Shown one piece after another: positions 36,161 through 44,949 of a stretch of 64,000 bases of DNA; the stretch's first letter is position 1; every line of letters begins with the position of its first letter. Source of the DNA: Fermentimonas sp. (GTDB taxonomy: Bacteria; Bacteroidota; Bacteroidia; Bacteroidales; Dysgonomonadaceae). The notes beneath the pieces are model-generated. The model had not been told where the DNA came from, ran no database searches, and saw only the letters and a list, made by a program, of their open reading frames with translations. A program made the position numbers and the translations under genes. Location of the stretch: assembly GCA_015478775.1 (NCBI GenBank), contig JADMKP010000007.1:62001-126000 (forward strand). Reading direction: 5' to 3'.

Positions 36161-36769
36161 ATGACTGTAATAATTGCCAACGGAAGATTTCCCACTCACC
36201 CTACTCCATTATCATATATCGAAAGAGCTAACTTTATTGTTTGCTGCGACGGTGCAGCTAATGAGTTTATAGAAAATGGAGGTATACCCAATGCAATAGT
36301 AGGTGATTGCGACTCCATATCAAAAGAAAATAGTATTCGTTTTGCTGATATACTTTACCTTAATAACGACCAAGAGACAAATGATCTAACCAAATCTGTA
36401 CTGTTCTGTGTAAATAATGGCTATAAAAATATAGCTATTGTAGGGGGAACTGGCAAGCGTGAGGACCATACATTAGGCAATATCTCTTTGCTTGCTGAAT
36501 ATATTAATATTGCCACTGTTGTTATGGCAACTAATTGGGGGATATTTACTCCAATCAAATCAACTACAGAATTCAAAAGTTTCGTTGGAGAACAAGTTTC
36601 AATTTTCTCAATTGATCATACAAAAGTATCTACTCAAAATTTAAAATATCCCCTATCAAACAGAATTCTTTCCAATTGGTGGGAAGGCTCCCTCAACGAA
36701 TCTTTATATGAAAGCTTTACAATTCAAACTACCGGAAGAGTAATAGTTTTTCAAGCCTATAATATTTAA
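36161..36769 (+). CDS. Thiamine diphosphokinase
   Basis: 202 residues. Family motifs: FIVCCDGAANEF, NAIVGDCDSIS, LNNDQETNDLTKSVLF and AIVGGTGKREDHTLGNISLL, which form the ATP and thiamine sites; a C-terminal beta domain ends in TTGRVIVFQAYNI. It converts thiamine to thiamine diphosphate with ATP, trapping the vitamin taken in by PnuT. In studied Bacteroides this gene sits beside pnuT; here it is 10 kb away and I see no riboswitch of its own. A terminator separates it from ric. Confidence 0.93.
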   Translation: MTVIIANGRFPTHPTPLSYIERANFIVCCDGAANEFIENGGIPNAIVGDCDSISKENSIRFADILYLNNDQETNDLTKSVLFCVNNGYKNIAIVGGTGKREDHTLGNISLLAEYINIATVVMATNWGIFTPIKSTTEFKSFVGEQVSIFSIDHTKVSTQNLKYPLSNRILSNWWEGSLNESLYESFTIQTTGRVIVFQAYNI

Positions 36770-36773
36770 TTTA

Positions 36774-37496
36774 TCAATTCATCTCTCTTAAAACTTCAAG
36801 AGACTTCAATTTAGGAAAATCATAAAGGTGTAATCTATAATATTCAAGTAAATAGTTAATTATGATATTTCTATTGTCTCGAGACAGCTTAAACTTATGC
36901 ATATTGTAGTAGTTTATTCTATTTAGATATTTAATATAACCACTTTCATCTTGTTTTAAAAAATGTGTATGTGATGGAATATTATGTTTAAACTCACCAT
37001 TAAGCATATCAAAATATCTATCACTTTCAGTATTTTCCCAGTTTGGATAAATACCCATAAAGCGAGTCAAGCCTATCATAAATGCAATATGAAAGTTGCC
37101 AATACCTTTATTAGCCGCTTCAAGCGTCTCTACAGAATTCTTAATATACTGAAAAGTAATTTCATTGTTATCAGATTCACGAAGCACCCTATAAAGGAAT
37201 TCCGACAAAAAGAAAGTTAGAGACAGTTTTGACATATCTGTACAGATCTCATAAAGTGGAAGTAACCTTTCCACCTCTTTCAATTTTTGAATATCTCTTT
37301 TAGGCAAATGTTCAACTTCCATTCTTAGTAGAGAAAAGGGGAAGAATAAAGAATTTTTTATTTTTGCTTTTTTACTGCTTGTAATTGGCAGTAGATAAGA
37401 AGTAGCACCAAAATCTGCGGTGTATACATGAGTAATGGCATAACGGTCGCTATACCTTAATGTACTTAAAACGATACCTTCTGTTTTGTGTAGCAT
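36774..37496 (-). CDS. recO: DNA repair protein RecO
   Basis: 240 residues. It has the N-terminal OB-fold (MLHKTEGIVLSTLRYSDRYA, VYTADFGATSYLLPI) and the helical C-terminal domain (LYEICTDMSKLSLTFFLSEF, NFHIAFMIGLTRFMGIYPNW). No zinc-ribbon cysteines are present, which is common in Bacteroidetes RecO. It helps load RecA at gaps with RecR. Convergent with the thiamine kinase gene (4 bases between stops) and downstream of rplS, from which a terminator separates it. Confidence 0.92.
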   Translation of the reverse strand: MLHKTEGIVLSTLRYSDRYAITHVYTADFGATSYLLPITSSKKAKIKNSLFFPFSLLRMEVEHLPKRDIQKLKEVERLLPLYEICTDMSKLSLTFFLSEFLYRVLRESDNNEITFQYIKNSVETLEAANKGIGNFHIAFMIGLTRFMGIYPNWENTESDRYFDMLNGEFKHNIPSHTHFLKQDESGYIKYLNRINYYNMHKFKLSRDNRNIIINYLLEYYRLHLYDFPKLKSLEVLREMN

Positions 37497-37607
37497 ACAC
37501 CTTTTTCAATAAATTATTTTTAGACTCTCAAAATTAATCATTCTCAAGATAGTTTCAAAGAGAGATTTAAGTATCATTTCTATTATTTTACAGCTAGTTA
37601 TTAGGCA

Positions 37608-37634
37608 TAAAAAAAGCCCCGAATAATTCGGAGC
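37608..37634 (-). terminator. Terminator of rplS
   Basis: GCCCCGAA (37616-37623) pairs with TTCGGAGC (37627-37634), one mismatch, 3-base loop. On the minus strand it is followed by seven T (37615-37609). A classic intrinsic terminator. Confidence 0.9.
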
Positions 37635-37659
37635 ATTTATTTCTACTAACTGCTTAGTA

Positions 37660-38010
37660 TTAATATAATTTTTTCTTAATACGTGCAGCTTTTCCACGTC
37701 TGCTGCGAAGATAATAAAGTTTAGTTCTTCTAACTTTACCAGCACTGTTAAGTACAATACTATCGATAAATGGAGAGTTAATAGGAAAAATACGCTCAAC
37801 TCCAATGTTATCCGACATTTTTCTTACAGTAAATCTTTTGTTGTCGCCAGCACCTACAATTTTAATAACTACACCACGGTACTGCTGAATTCTTTCTTTG
37901 TTTCCTTCAACAATACGATATGCTACGGTAATTGTATCACCACTCTTAAATTTTGGGAATTCTTTCTTTTGACCTGCAAAAGCTTCTTCCGCTACTTTCA
38001 TTAAGTCCAT
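37660..38010 (-). CDS. rplS: 50S ribosomal protein L19
   Basis: 116 residues, normal length. Typical are [49 protein letters not shown] and the basic C-terminal [21 protein letters not shown]19 lies at the 30S-50S interface. It is monocistronic here, with a structured leader upstream and a strong terminator downstream; rpsP, rimM and trmD, its partners in many bacteria, are not next to it. Confidence 0.97.
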   Translation of the reverse strand: MDLMKVAEEAFAGQKKEFPKFKSGDTITVAYRIVEGNKERIQQYRGVVIKIVGAGDNKRFTVRKMSDNIGVERIFPINSPFIDSIVLNSAGKVRRTKLYYLRSRRGKAARIKKKLY

Positions 38011-38104
38011 CTTTTTAAATGCTTTATGTTAATTATTAACCAGAATAAAGCGCAATATAACGGAAGTTCACCGACAGAGATTACGCAAAGCGGATGCAAA
38101 GGTA
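38011..38104 (-). promoter_or_regulatory. rplS promoter and structured 5' leader
   Basis: CAAAGGTA at 38097-38104 reads TACCTTTG on the minus strand, a good -7 box. The leader of about 85 bases can fold into at least two hairpins: one at 38021-38051 with a GCTTTAT/ATAAAGC base and an inner GTTAAT/ATTAAC stem, and one upstream joining GCGTAA with TTGCGC around a CGG/CCG stem. Autoregulatory L19 leaders are known in other bacteria; whether this is one is inference. Confidence 0.45.
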
Positions 38105-38174
38105 GCAATAATTTTTTTATTTGCTACATAAAACTTTATTTAACAGCTATTTTACTATTATTTTTTTTCACACC

Positions 38175-38205
38175 TTGACACTATAGAGAAAAAGGTGTAT
38201 TTTTG
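38175..38205 (+). promoter_or_regulatory. Promoter of the 5'-nucleotidase/GH3 operon
   Basis: TTG (38175-38177), 20 bases, TATTTTTG (38198-38205): good match to the Bacteroidetes consensus, about 40 bases before the first ATG. Confidence 0.7.
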
Positions 38206-38245
38206 AAAGATAAAATAACAGAACCTCAACAATATTAATAATCAC

Positions 38246-38998
38246 ATGAATATAAGACTAATATGGGTTTTCGCATTAATAATATCTCTGTTTTCATGCA
38301 AGCCACAATACCGTATTGTAGATATGCAGGGAGAAATAATCGAAATAGATTCAACTTTCGATACAAAACCAAACACCGACATTCATAAGTTAGTATTATC
38401 TTACAAAACTCAGTTAGACAGCGAAATGAATATCCCTATCGGTACATCTGCAAGTCTAATGGATTACAGGCGTCCCGAAAGTCTTCTAACAAATCTCACA
38501 TCTGATGTGATGAAAGAATATGGTGATGAACATCTGCGTGATGGTGCAGACATAGGGGTAATGAACGTTCACGGCCATCGTGCTACTATGCCCAAAGGAC
38601 CTGTTACCATAGGCAATCTTTTTGAGATCTATTCTTTCGATAATACTATTACTTTCCTCGATCTCAAAGGAAGTGATTTAAAAAAGATGTTTGATGCTTA
38701 CGCTCGTATAGGTGGGGCTGGTATTTCATCTAATGTAAAATTAGTTATTGAAGATAGGCAAGTAAAAAGTGTAACTGTAGATAATAAGCCCATTGACAAT
38801 GATAAGATTTATAAGATTGTAACACTCGATTATCTTGCCGAAGGAAATGATAACATGAGTGCATTTCTAAATGCCATTTCAATTAATAATACGGGTGTCA
38901 CTCTTCGAGATATTATGATAGAATGGGTGCAAGAGCAAACCCGAATGGGAAATGAAATTGAGTCTGCTATTGATGGCAGAATTATTATAAAAGAATAA
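38246..38998 (+). CDS. 5'-nucleotidase C-terminal-domain lipoprotein
   Basis: 250 residues. Lipoprotein-type signal (IISLFSC, cysteine 18). The body is only the C-terminal substrate-binding domain of 5'-nucleotidases (ADIGVMNVHGHRATMPKGPV, LFEIYSFDNTITFLDLKGSD, YKIVTLDYLAEGNDNM). It lacks the metallophosphatase domain, which is the next gene, 13 bases downstream. The two probably assemble into one periplasmic enzyme that removes phosphate from nucleotides. In the single-chain enzymes the order is reversed, catalytic domain first. Confidence 0.88.
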   Translation: MNIRLIWVFALIISLFSCKPQYRIVDMQGEIIEIDSTFDTKPNTDIHKLVLSYKTQLDSEMNIPIGTSASLMDYRRPESLLTNLTSDVMKEYGDEHLRDGADIGVMNVHGHRATMPKGPVTIGNLFEIYSFDNTITFLDLKGSDLKKMFDAYARIGGAGISSNVKLVIEDRQVKSVTVDNKPIDNDKIYKIVTLDYLAEGNDNMSAFLNAISINNTGVTLRDIMIEWVQEQTRMGNEIESAIDGRIIIKE

Positions 38999-39011
38999 AA
39001 AAACCGATACA

Positions 39012-39842
39012 ATGGAAACAACACTCAGAATATATATAATATCACTTTTTCTTACTCTCAGTTTAGCATCATATTCTCAAAAAGAGATCGTTATATTGCA
39101 TACAAATGATACACACAGCAGGATTGAGCCTCTACCTAAAACCGACAAATACTCCGCCGACAAAGGTGGAGTTGTACGTAGAGCTAATTACATAGATCAA
39201 GTAAGAAAAGAAAATAAAAACGTTCTTCTGTTCGATGCGGGTGATTTTTTACAAGGTACACCTTACTTCAATCTATTTAAAGGTGAGATTGAAGTAAAAT
39301 CAATGAACCATATGGGTTATGATGCCGTTACACTTGGAAATCATGAATTTGATTATGGTCTAGAAGTGCTGGAGAAAGTTGCACGATTGGCAAAATTTCC
39401 TATTGTTTCTTCAAATTACGACTTTTCAGAGACCAAACTCAACGGATTAATCAAGCCATTTATTATCATTAGAAAAGGAGGGGTAAAAATTGGTGTAATT
39501 GGTATAAACATACAACCAAAAGGATTAATAGCAGCCAATAATTACAAGGGAGTTAAATATCTAGATCCTATAAAAACAGCAAACGATATGGCTCAAATGC
39601 TTAGAGTTACTCATAACTGCGATATGGTAATCTGCATCTCTCATTTGGGTCATAATCCCGACCTTAATCTGGCTGAATCAACAACAGGTATCGATTTGAT
39701 TATTGGAGGTCACAGTCATACTTTTATGAAAACCCCTTCAATACGTAAAAACATTGATGAGAATGATGTATTGGTATTCCAAACCAATGGCAGAGGAGTT
39801 TATGTAGGTCGAATTGATGTTAAACTCGAAAAGGCAAAATGA
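39012..39842 (+). CDS. 5'-nucleotidase N-terminal metallophosphatase domain protein
   Basis: 276 residues. Signal peptide (about 1-22, ending SYSQ). The calcineurin-like metal ligands are all present: LHTNDTHSR, FDAGDFLQGTPYF, TLGNHEFDYG, CISHLGH and GGHSHTF. It ends right after the GRGVYVGRIDV linker, where single-chain UshA/YfkN enzymes continue into the C-domain; that domain is the preceding gene. Its stop overlaps the GH3 start as ATGA (39839-39842), so the three genes are one operon. Confidence 0.92.
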   Translation: METTLRIYIISLFLTLSLASYSQKEIVILHTNDTHSRIEPLPKTDKYSADKGGVVRRANYIDQVRKENKNVLLFDAGDFLQGTPYFNLFKGEIEVKSMNHMGYDAVTLGNHEFDYGLEVLEKVARLAKFPIVSSNYDFSETKLNGLIKPFIIIRKGGVKIGVIGINIQPKGLIAANNYKGVKYLDPIKTANDMAQMLRVTHNCDMVICISHLGHNPDLNLAESTTGIDLIIGGHSHTFMKTPSIRKNIDENDVLVFQTNGRGVYVGRIDVKLEKAK

Positions 39843-42790
39843 TGCGAAAAACTCTTTTATTATATTTTATATTAAGCATTTTCATAGTTACTGCATCAGG
39901 GCAGGTAACCACCAACTTATACAAACAGGCTGATAAACAAAAGATGAACCGATGGGTTGACTCTGTATATAATACTATGTCTATTGATGATAAAGTGGGT
40001 CAGCTTTTTATACCTATTGTGGAGTCAAACAGTAGTTGGAAAACAAGAATAGCAGGTTACATACAAAATTATAAAGTTGGTGGCTTACTTTTCTCAAAAG
40101 GAACACTAGCTAATCAGGCCGACATCACAAACTATGCACAGGGAATCTCCAAAATTCCACTCATGATTACACTTGATGGTGAATGGGGATTATCCATGCG
40201 ATTGCAAGATGCCCCGTCCTACCCCAGAAACCTGGTTATTGGTGCAATAAGTGATGATGAAATAGTTCGACTTTATGGAGAAGAGATAGCGAGGCAAAGT
40301 AAAGAAATGGGCATACATGTCAATTTCGCTCCCGTACTCGACGTACATAGCAATCCTCAGAATCCAGTTATCGGATCACGCGCTTTTGGTGAGAATGCAA
40401 GTAATGTCGCAAAAAAAGGTATAGCCTATTCATTAGGTTTAGAGTCTAAAGGCGTTATGGCTGTAGCTAAGCATTTTCCTGGTCATGGCGACACATCTGA
40501 AGATTCTCATCTAACCTTGCCTACAATAAGTCACAACAGAGCCAGACTAGATCAGGTGGAGCTGTTGCCATTTAAAGAGTATATAAATACAGGCCTTTCG
40601 GGTATGATGATGGGACACCTAAATGTACCCGCATTACAGACAAAAGGAATACCCTCTTCACTTTCGCCAGAAGTTACTACAAAATTGCTTAAGGAGTCGA
40701 TGGGCTTCACAGGACTAACCTTCACAGATGGAATGGCAATGAAGGGTGTCTCTTCTCAGGCCGATGCAAGCGTAAAAGCTTTATTAGCTGGCAACGATAT
40801 CGTATTAGGTGTAATAAATCAGAAAAATGAATTTGAATCCGTAAAGAAGGCCGTACAAAATGGCATTATTTCTAATTCCTTACTTGATGAGAAAGTGAGA
40901 AGAATACTTTCTTATAAATATATTCTCAATGTTCAAAATTTTAAGCCAATAGATAAGGCAACAATACACAACAGAGTAAATTCATCTTCTGCAGAATGGA
41001 CAAAAAGAAAGATTTACGACGGTGCTGTTACACTTGTAAAGAATGACGATAATATTATTCCTTTAACAAAATTAGATGAGATCAAAATTGCCTCTGTAGT
41101 TGTTGGAGCTGCAGCTTCTAATCAATTTCAAACATATTTAAAAAAATACGCAGAGGTATCAACCTTTCAGATTAAATCCACATCTGAATTAACTAACCTA
41201 TCACAATTAAAAGATTATGATATAGTTATAATCTCAATTCATACCGATAAAATAACAGACTCATCTGCACTGCAGAAAATTGCTAAGGAAAAAAAAACCA
41301 TATTGGTTAATTTCACTTCTCCATACAGGCTAAGTGCTTTCCAAACATCAGCTCTCATTGCTTCATCGCTTATTGTAGCATACGATAATAGCGAACATGC
41401 ACAAATGAGTGCTGCTCAGGGGATATTTGGAGGTATTGGGTTGAGTGGAAAACTTCCGGTAACCTCTGGTACTTTTAAGGAGGGTACAGGCATTATCACA
41501 ACAAAAACCCGCTTAAGTTATTCATTACCAGAAGAGGTTGGTGTTAATTCTGCAAGATTAGAAAATATTGAACATATAGCTTTAGAAGGAGTACGTCAGA
41601 GAGCCTATCCGGGCTGTCAAATATTAGTAGCGAAGGATGGAGTAATCATCTATGAAAGAGAATTTGGCAACTTAAACTATGGTAATAGTCCCGATGTTAC
41701 ACCCGAAACCATATACGACCTCGCATCTGTTACAAAAGCGACTGCCACACTTCCTGCAATAATGAAACTTTACGACGAGAAAAAGATTGCACTACAAGAC
41801 AACATTGGCAAATATGTAAAAGAAACTAAAGGTAGCGATAAAGAAAATATCCGCATACGCACACTTCTGCTTCATGAATCGGGAATTACAGCCTTTATCC
41901 CCTACTATACAACTGCAATTAATAAAAATAGTTATACAGGCTCACTGTTTGGTAAACGTTCACAGAGATATAACGCTAATTATGCTGGAGCATGGGGAAG
42001 GACAGATTATAAATTTCATTCTGGTATGATTTCATCAAAACCCAGTGAAATCTTTTATCAACCAGTTGCCCGAGATATGTATGCCAGCAATAAAATGAAC
42101 AATGCTTTACTTCAAGATATCATCAATACTCCACTAAGCAACAGAGGCAAATACAGATATAGTTGTTTGAATTTTATGCTATTGAAAGAGGCAATAGAAG
42201 ATATTTCCGGTTTGGATATAGACACTTACGTAAAAATAAATTACTTTAATAAACTAGGCGCTACAACCACTACCTATCTACCACTCAGATATTTTGAAGA
42301 AGAAGATATTGCACCAACAGAGAATGATCCTTTTTTTCGAAAACAGCATCTCACTGGGTATGTACATGACGAAGGGGCAGCACTTTTTGGAGGGATATCT
42401 GGTAATGCAGGACTCTTCTCTAATGCAAACGACCTTGCCAAACTATACCAAATGTGGCTAAATGGAGGTGAGTACGGTGGAGAGCGATATTTAAGCTCGG
42501 AAACTGTTAAATTGTTTACTACAACCAAGAGTAGTATAAGTCGTCGTGGCTTAGGATTTGATAAACCAGATCCACGTAATAGTAAAACAAACCCCACCAG
42601 TCCAGGCACCCCTATCGAAGTATATGGTCATACCGGCTACACTGGCACATGCTTTTGGGTCGACCCAAATAATAATATGATCTATATTTTTCTCTCAAAC
42701 AGAGTGAATCCTTCAAGATCGCCAAACCGACTTTCCTCGCTCGAAATCAGAGAGAGAATCCAAGAAGAGCTGTATAAGGCACTTAATTAA
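39839..42790 (+). CDS. GH3 beta-N-acetylhexosaminidase fused to a beta-lactamase-fold serine hydrolase
   Basis: 983 residues. Signal peptide about 1-21. GH3 catalytic domain about 35-370 with the NagZ-type loop KHFPGHG (211-217) and D-S-H (222-224); a GH3 C-domain to about 560; then a class C/penicillin-binding-fold domain about 575-983. There the serine-lysine pair is S630-V-T-K633 (DLASVTKAT) and the KTG-equivalent is H931-T-G933 (YGHTGYTG). The tyrosine motif reads Y774-S-C776, where YxN is usual. It likely trims peptidoglycan fragments, the second domain acting as an esterase or peptidase. Such fusions recur in Bacteroidetes. Confidence 0.92.
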   Translation: MMRKTLLLYFILSIFIVTASGQVTTNLYKQADKQKMNRWVDSVYNTMSIDDKVGQLFIPIVESNSSWKTRIAGYIQNYKVGGLLFSKGTLANQADITNYAQGISKIPLMITLDGEWGLSMRLQDAPSYPRNLVIGAISDDEIVRLYGEEIARQSKEMGIHVNFAPVLDVHSNPQNPVIGSRAFGENASNVAKKGIAYSLGLESKGVMAVAKHFPGHGDTSEDSHLTLPTISHNRARLDQVELLPFKEYINTGLSGMMMGHLNVPALQTKGIPSSLSPEVTTKLLKESMGFTGLTFTDGMAMKGVSSQADASVKALLAGNDIVLGVINQKNEFESVKKAVQNGIISNSLLDEKVRRILSYKYILNVQNFKPIDKATIHNRVNSSSAEWTKRKIYDGAVTLVKNDDNIIPLTKLDEIKIASVVVGAAASNQFQTYLKKYAEVSTFQIKSTSELTNLSQLKDYDIVIISIHTDKITDSSALQKIAKEKKTILVNFTSPYRLSAFQTSALIASSLIVAYDNSEHAQMSAAQGIFGGIGLSGKLPVTSGTFKEGTGIITTKTRLSYSLPEEVGVNSARLENIEHIALEGVRQRAYPGCQILVAKDGVIIYEREFGNLNYGNSPDVTPETIYDLASVTKATATLPAIMKLYDEKKIALQDNIGKYVKETKGSDKENIRIRTLLLHESGITAFIPYYTTAINKNSYTGSLFGKRSQRYNANYAGAWGRTDYKFHSGMISSKPSEIFYQPVARDMYASNKMNNALLQDIINTPLSNRGKYRYSCLNFMLLKEAIEDISGLDIDTYVKINYFNKLGATTTTYLPLRYFEEEDIAPTENDPFFRKQHLTGYVHDEGAALFGGISGNAGLFSNANDLAKLYQMWLNGGEYGGERYLSSETVKLFTTTKSSISRRGLGFDKPDPRNSKTNPTSPGTPIEVYGHTGYTGTCFWVDPNNNMIYIFLSNRVNPSRSPNRLSSLEIRERIQEELYKALN

Positions 42791-42814
42791 TAAACAACTT
42801 CTAAATAAGATATA

Positions 42815-43870
42815 ATGCAACAGATAATGAAAAGTAGCAACATAAGTGTGGATGTTGAAAAAGCCATAAAGAGTATTCGTCACGACAAAATTTTTATACT
42901 AACAGACAAAAACACACACATACATTGCTATCCATTTATAAAAAACACACCCTCAATTAGCGAAGCAAAACTTATCATCATTCCAGCAGATGATAGTAAT
43001 AAAACAATCGACAATCTCTCTAAGGTATGGGAAGAACTTACACATAATGGTGCCACGCGCCATTCATTGCTCATAAATCTGGGTGGTGGAATGGTTTCCG
43101 ATCTAGGAGGTTTTGCTGCTGCTACATTTAAAAGGGGAATTAAATATATTAATATACCTACAACACTTCTTGGCGCTGTTGATGCAGCTGTTGGAGGTAA
43201 AACGGGGATTAATTTTGCAGGATACAAAAACGAGATAGGTGCATTTTATCCATCTGAACAGGTTATAATTTCTACAGAGTTTTTCTATACACTCTCTCAC
43301 GAAGCAATACTCTCGGGTTATGCAGAAATGATTAAACATGCTTTGATACACTCATCATCCGACCTCGATAAGTTGCTCACATTCCCACTCGATAACATAG
43401 ATTTTAGTCAGCTAAATGAATTATTATTTCGCTCTGTGGGTATTAAAAGAGGAATAGTTGATCAAGATCCTTTTGAAAATAATATTAGAAAAGCATTGAA
43501 CTTAGGTCACACCACCGCTCATGCGTTTGAAAGTTTTGCTATTGCAAAGCAAAGACCAGTTCCACATGGCTATGCAGTTGCATGGGGTATAATTGTAGAG
43601 CTCTATTTGTCACTCCGAATCTGTAACTTCCCCCAAGATAAGCTTCAGAAGACTGTTCGTTTTATTCAACAAAATTACGGTGCGTTTAATATAAGCTGCG
43701 ACGATTATGAAGCTCTATTTGAAATTGCAAAGCATGACAAGAAAAATCAAGGTGATAAAATCAACTTTACACTTCTTTCGGCAATAGGCAATGTTAAGAT
43801 TGACCAAACAGCAGAAAAAGAATTAATATTCGAAGCTTTCGATTTCTATCGGGATTCGGTTGGCTTGTAG
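42815..43870 (+). CDS. aroB: 3-dehydroquinate synthase
   Basis: 351 residues. NAD-binding LINLGGGMVSDLGGFAAATF and IPTTLLGAVDAAVGGKTGIN are typical; zinc ligands are expected in SGYAEMIKHALIH, NLGHTTAHAFES and PVPHGYAVAWG. It closes the second step of the shikimate pathway. Start at 42815 is the longest; the ATG at 42827 (MKSSNISV) is an alternative. The 3' end overlaps the convergent glycosyltransferase gene by 48 bases. Confidence 0.95.
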   Translation: MQQIMKSSNISVDVEKAIKSIRHDKIFILTDKNTHIHCYPFIKNTPSISEAKLIIIPADDSNKTIDNLSKVWEELTHNGATRHSLLINLGGGMVSDLGGFAAATFKRGIKYINIPTTLLGAVDAAVGGKTGINFAGYKNEIGAFYPSEQVIISTEFFYTLSHEAILSGYAEMIKHALIHSSSDLDKLLTFPLDNIDFSQLNELLFRSVGIKRGIVDQDPFENNIRKALNLGHTTAHAFESFAIAKQRPVPHGYAVAWGIIVELYLSLRICNFPQDKLQKTVRFIQQNYGAFNISCDDYEALFEIAKHDKKNQGDKINFTLLSAIGNVKIDQTAEKELIFEAFDFYRDSVGL

Positions 43871-44938
43871 ATCAAGTTCTTTAATAAACATCTCTTCGGC
43901 TTTGTGCACCCAATCGTGAAAACCTTCATCAGGGGAATATTTGGGGATAAATTCTATTAGTTTGCTTAGGTTAAACTTCTTAGCTGTTATCCCTGCCCCC
44001 GAGAGGCCTGCATCATAAGCATTAAATTCCTGTTCAAGATGTACAGGAATCATCAATATTGGCTTACGAAAATATAGTGCTTCACAAATCGATTCAAATC
44101 CTGAGGTTGTAGCGTATGCTTTAGAACCTGCCATACTTTGCAAAAAGAGATTATCATCAAGTGAGTGCAGAGTAAAGTTGTCGGATATTTTAGTTATCTC
44201 TTCAGCATCTTTCTTATCCCAAAAAAACTTTAGAGGCACCTCCGGATACTTTTCATGCCAGCTGGTTACATCATCAAGAAAGCCTGCATTAAGCATATAA
44301 CCATGAATATAGTCACCCTCTTTTGGTTCAATTTCAAAAACTTCTGAACGTAACAAAGGAGGCATTGCAACAATTTTTCCGGAACGAGGAATATCTCTAA
44401 AAGATAAAGCGAGTATTTTAGATGCACGGTTAGAAGTTATTCGCGATATCATGCTCAGCAAATAAAATTTCATATCCTGCTCAGCTGTGGTTTTGTAATT
44501 ATTATTAAGAAGCACATACTGATGAGCAATGCATATCATCGGTATATTTAACTTCTTATCGAATTTATAAATCTCATAGGCCATACCGGTAATCATCTCA
44601 TAAAAGTTAATCACCATATCTGGACGTATCTCTTTAATTTTATCTCTTACTATTTGCAGACTTTTACGGAATATATAAGGACGAGAAATGTTTTTTGCAA
44701 CAGTCATAAAAATACTTGGTCGCCTCTGCTTGTAGAAAGAAGAGAAGCTTGGACTGCTGAACTCATATATAGGTGCACCAATTTTTTCTGTAAAAAAAGA
44801 AGGCACCTGTCGGTTATCACTTGTACCTACCAACACACCGGCCACTTCATGCCCATGTTTGCGAAGTAAGGCAGATAACGCCAGAGCTTGTGTATAATGA
44901 CCTCTACCCTCTCCTTGTATTGTAAATAAATATCTCAC
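43823..44938 (-). CDS. Glycosyltransferase, GT-B fold (MurG/UGT-like)
   Basis: 371 residues. The N-terminal GQGRGH-like turn (FTIQGEGRGHYTQALALSAL) and the C-terminal donor-site segment TTSGFESICEALYFRKPILM, then PVHLEQEFNAYDAG, are hallmarks of GT-B enzymes related to MurG and UDP-glycosyltransferases. The acceptor is unknown; lipid or cell-wall glycosylation is possible. It starts 11 bases after the dihydroorotase stop and so belongs to an operon with pyrC and the dolichol-phosphate-mannose-type synthase. Its last 16 codons overlap aroB on the other strand. Confidence 0.85.
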   Translation of the reverse strand: MRYLFTIQGEGRGHYTQALALSALLRKHGHEVAGVLVGTSDNRQVPSFFTEKIGAPIYEFSSPSFSSFYKQRRPSIFMTVAKNISRPYIFRKSLQIVRDKIKEIRPDMVINFYEMITGMAYEIYKFDKKLNIPMICIAHQYVLLNNNYKTTAEQDMKFYLLSMISRITSNRASKILALSFRDIPRSGKIVAMPPLLRSEVFEIEPKEGDYIHGYMLNAGFLDDVTSWHEKYPEVPLKFFWDKKDAEEITKISDNFTLHSLDDNLFLQSMAGSKAYATTSGFESICEALYFRKPILMIPVHLEQEFNAYDAGLSGAGITAKKFNLSKLIEFIPKYSPDEGFHDWVHKAEEMFIKELDLQANRIPIEIESFEY

Positions 44939-44949
44939 TATTTTAAATA

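Noticed and set aside
37506-37805. Minus-strand frame of 99 codons between recO and rplS
   Set aside because: Half of it is rplS in another frame and the rest spans the rplS terminator.
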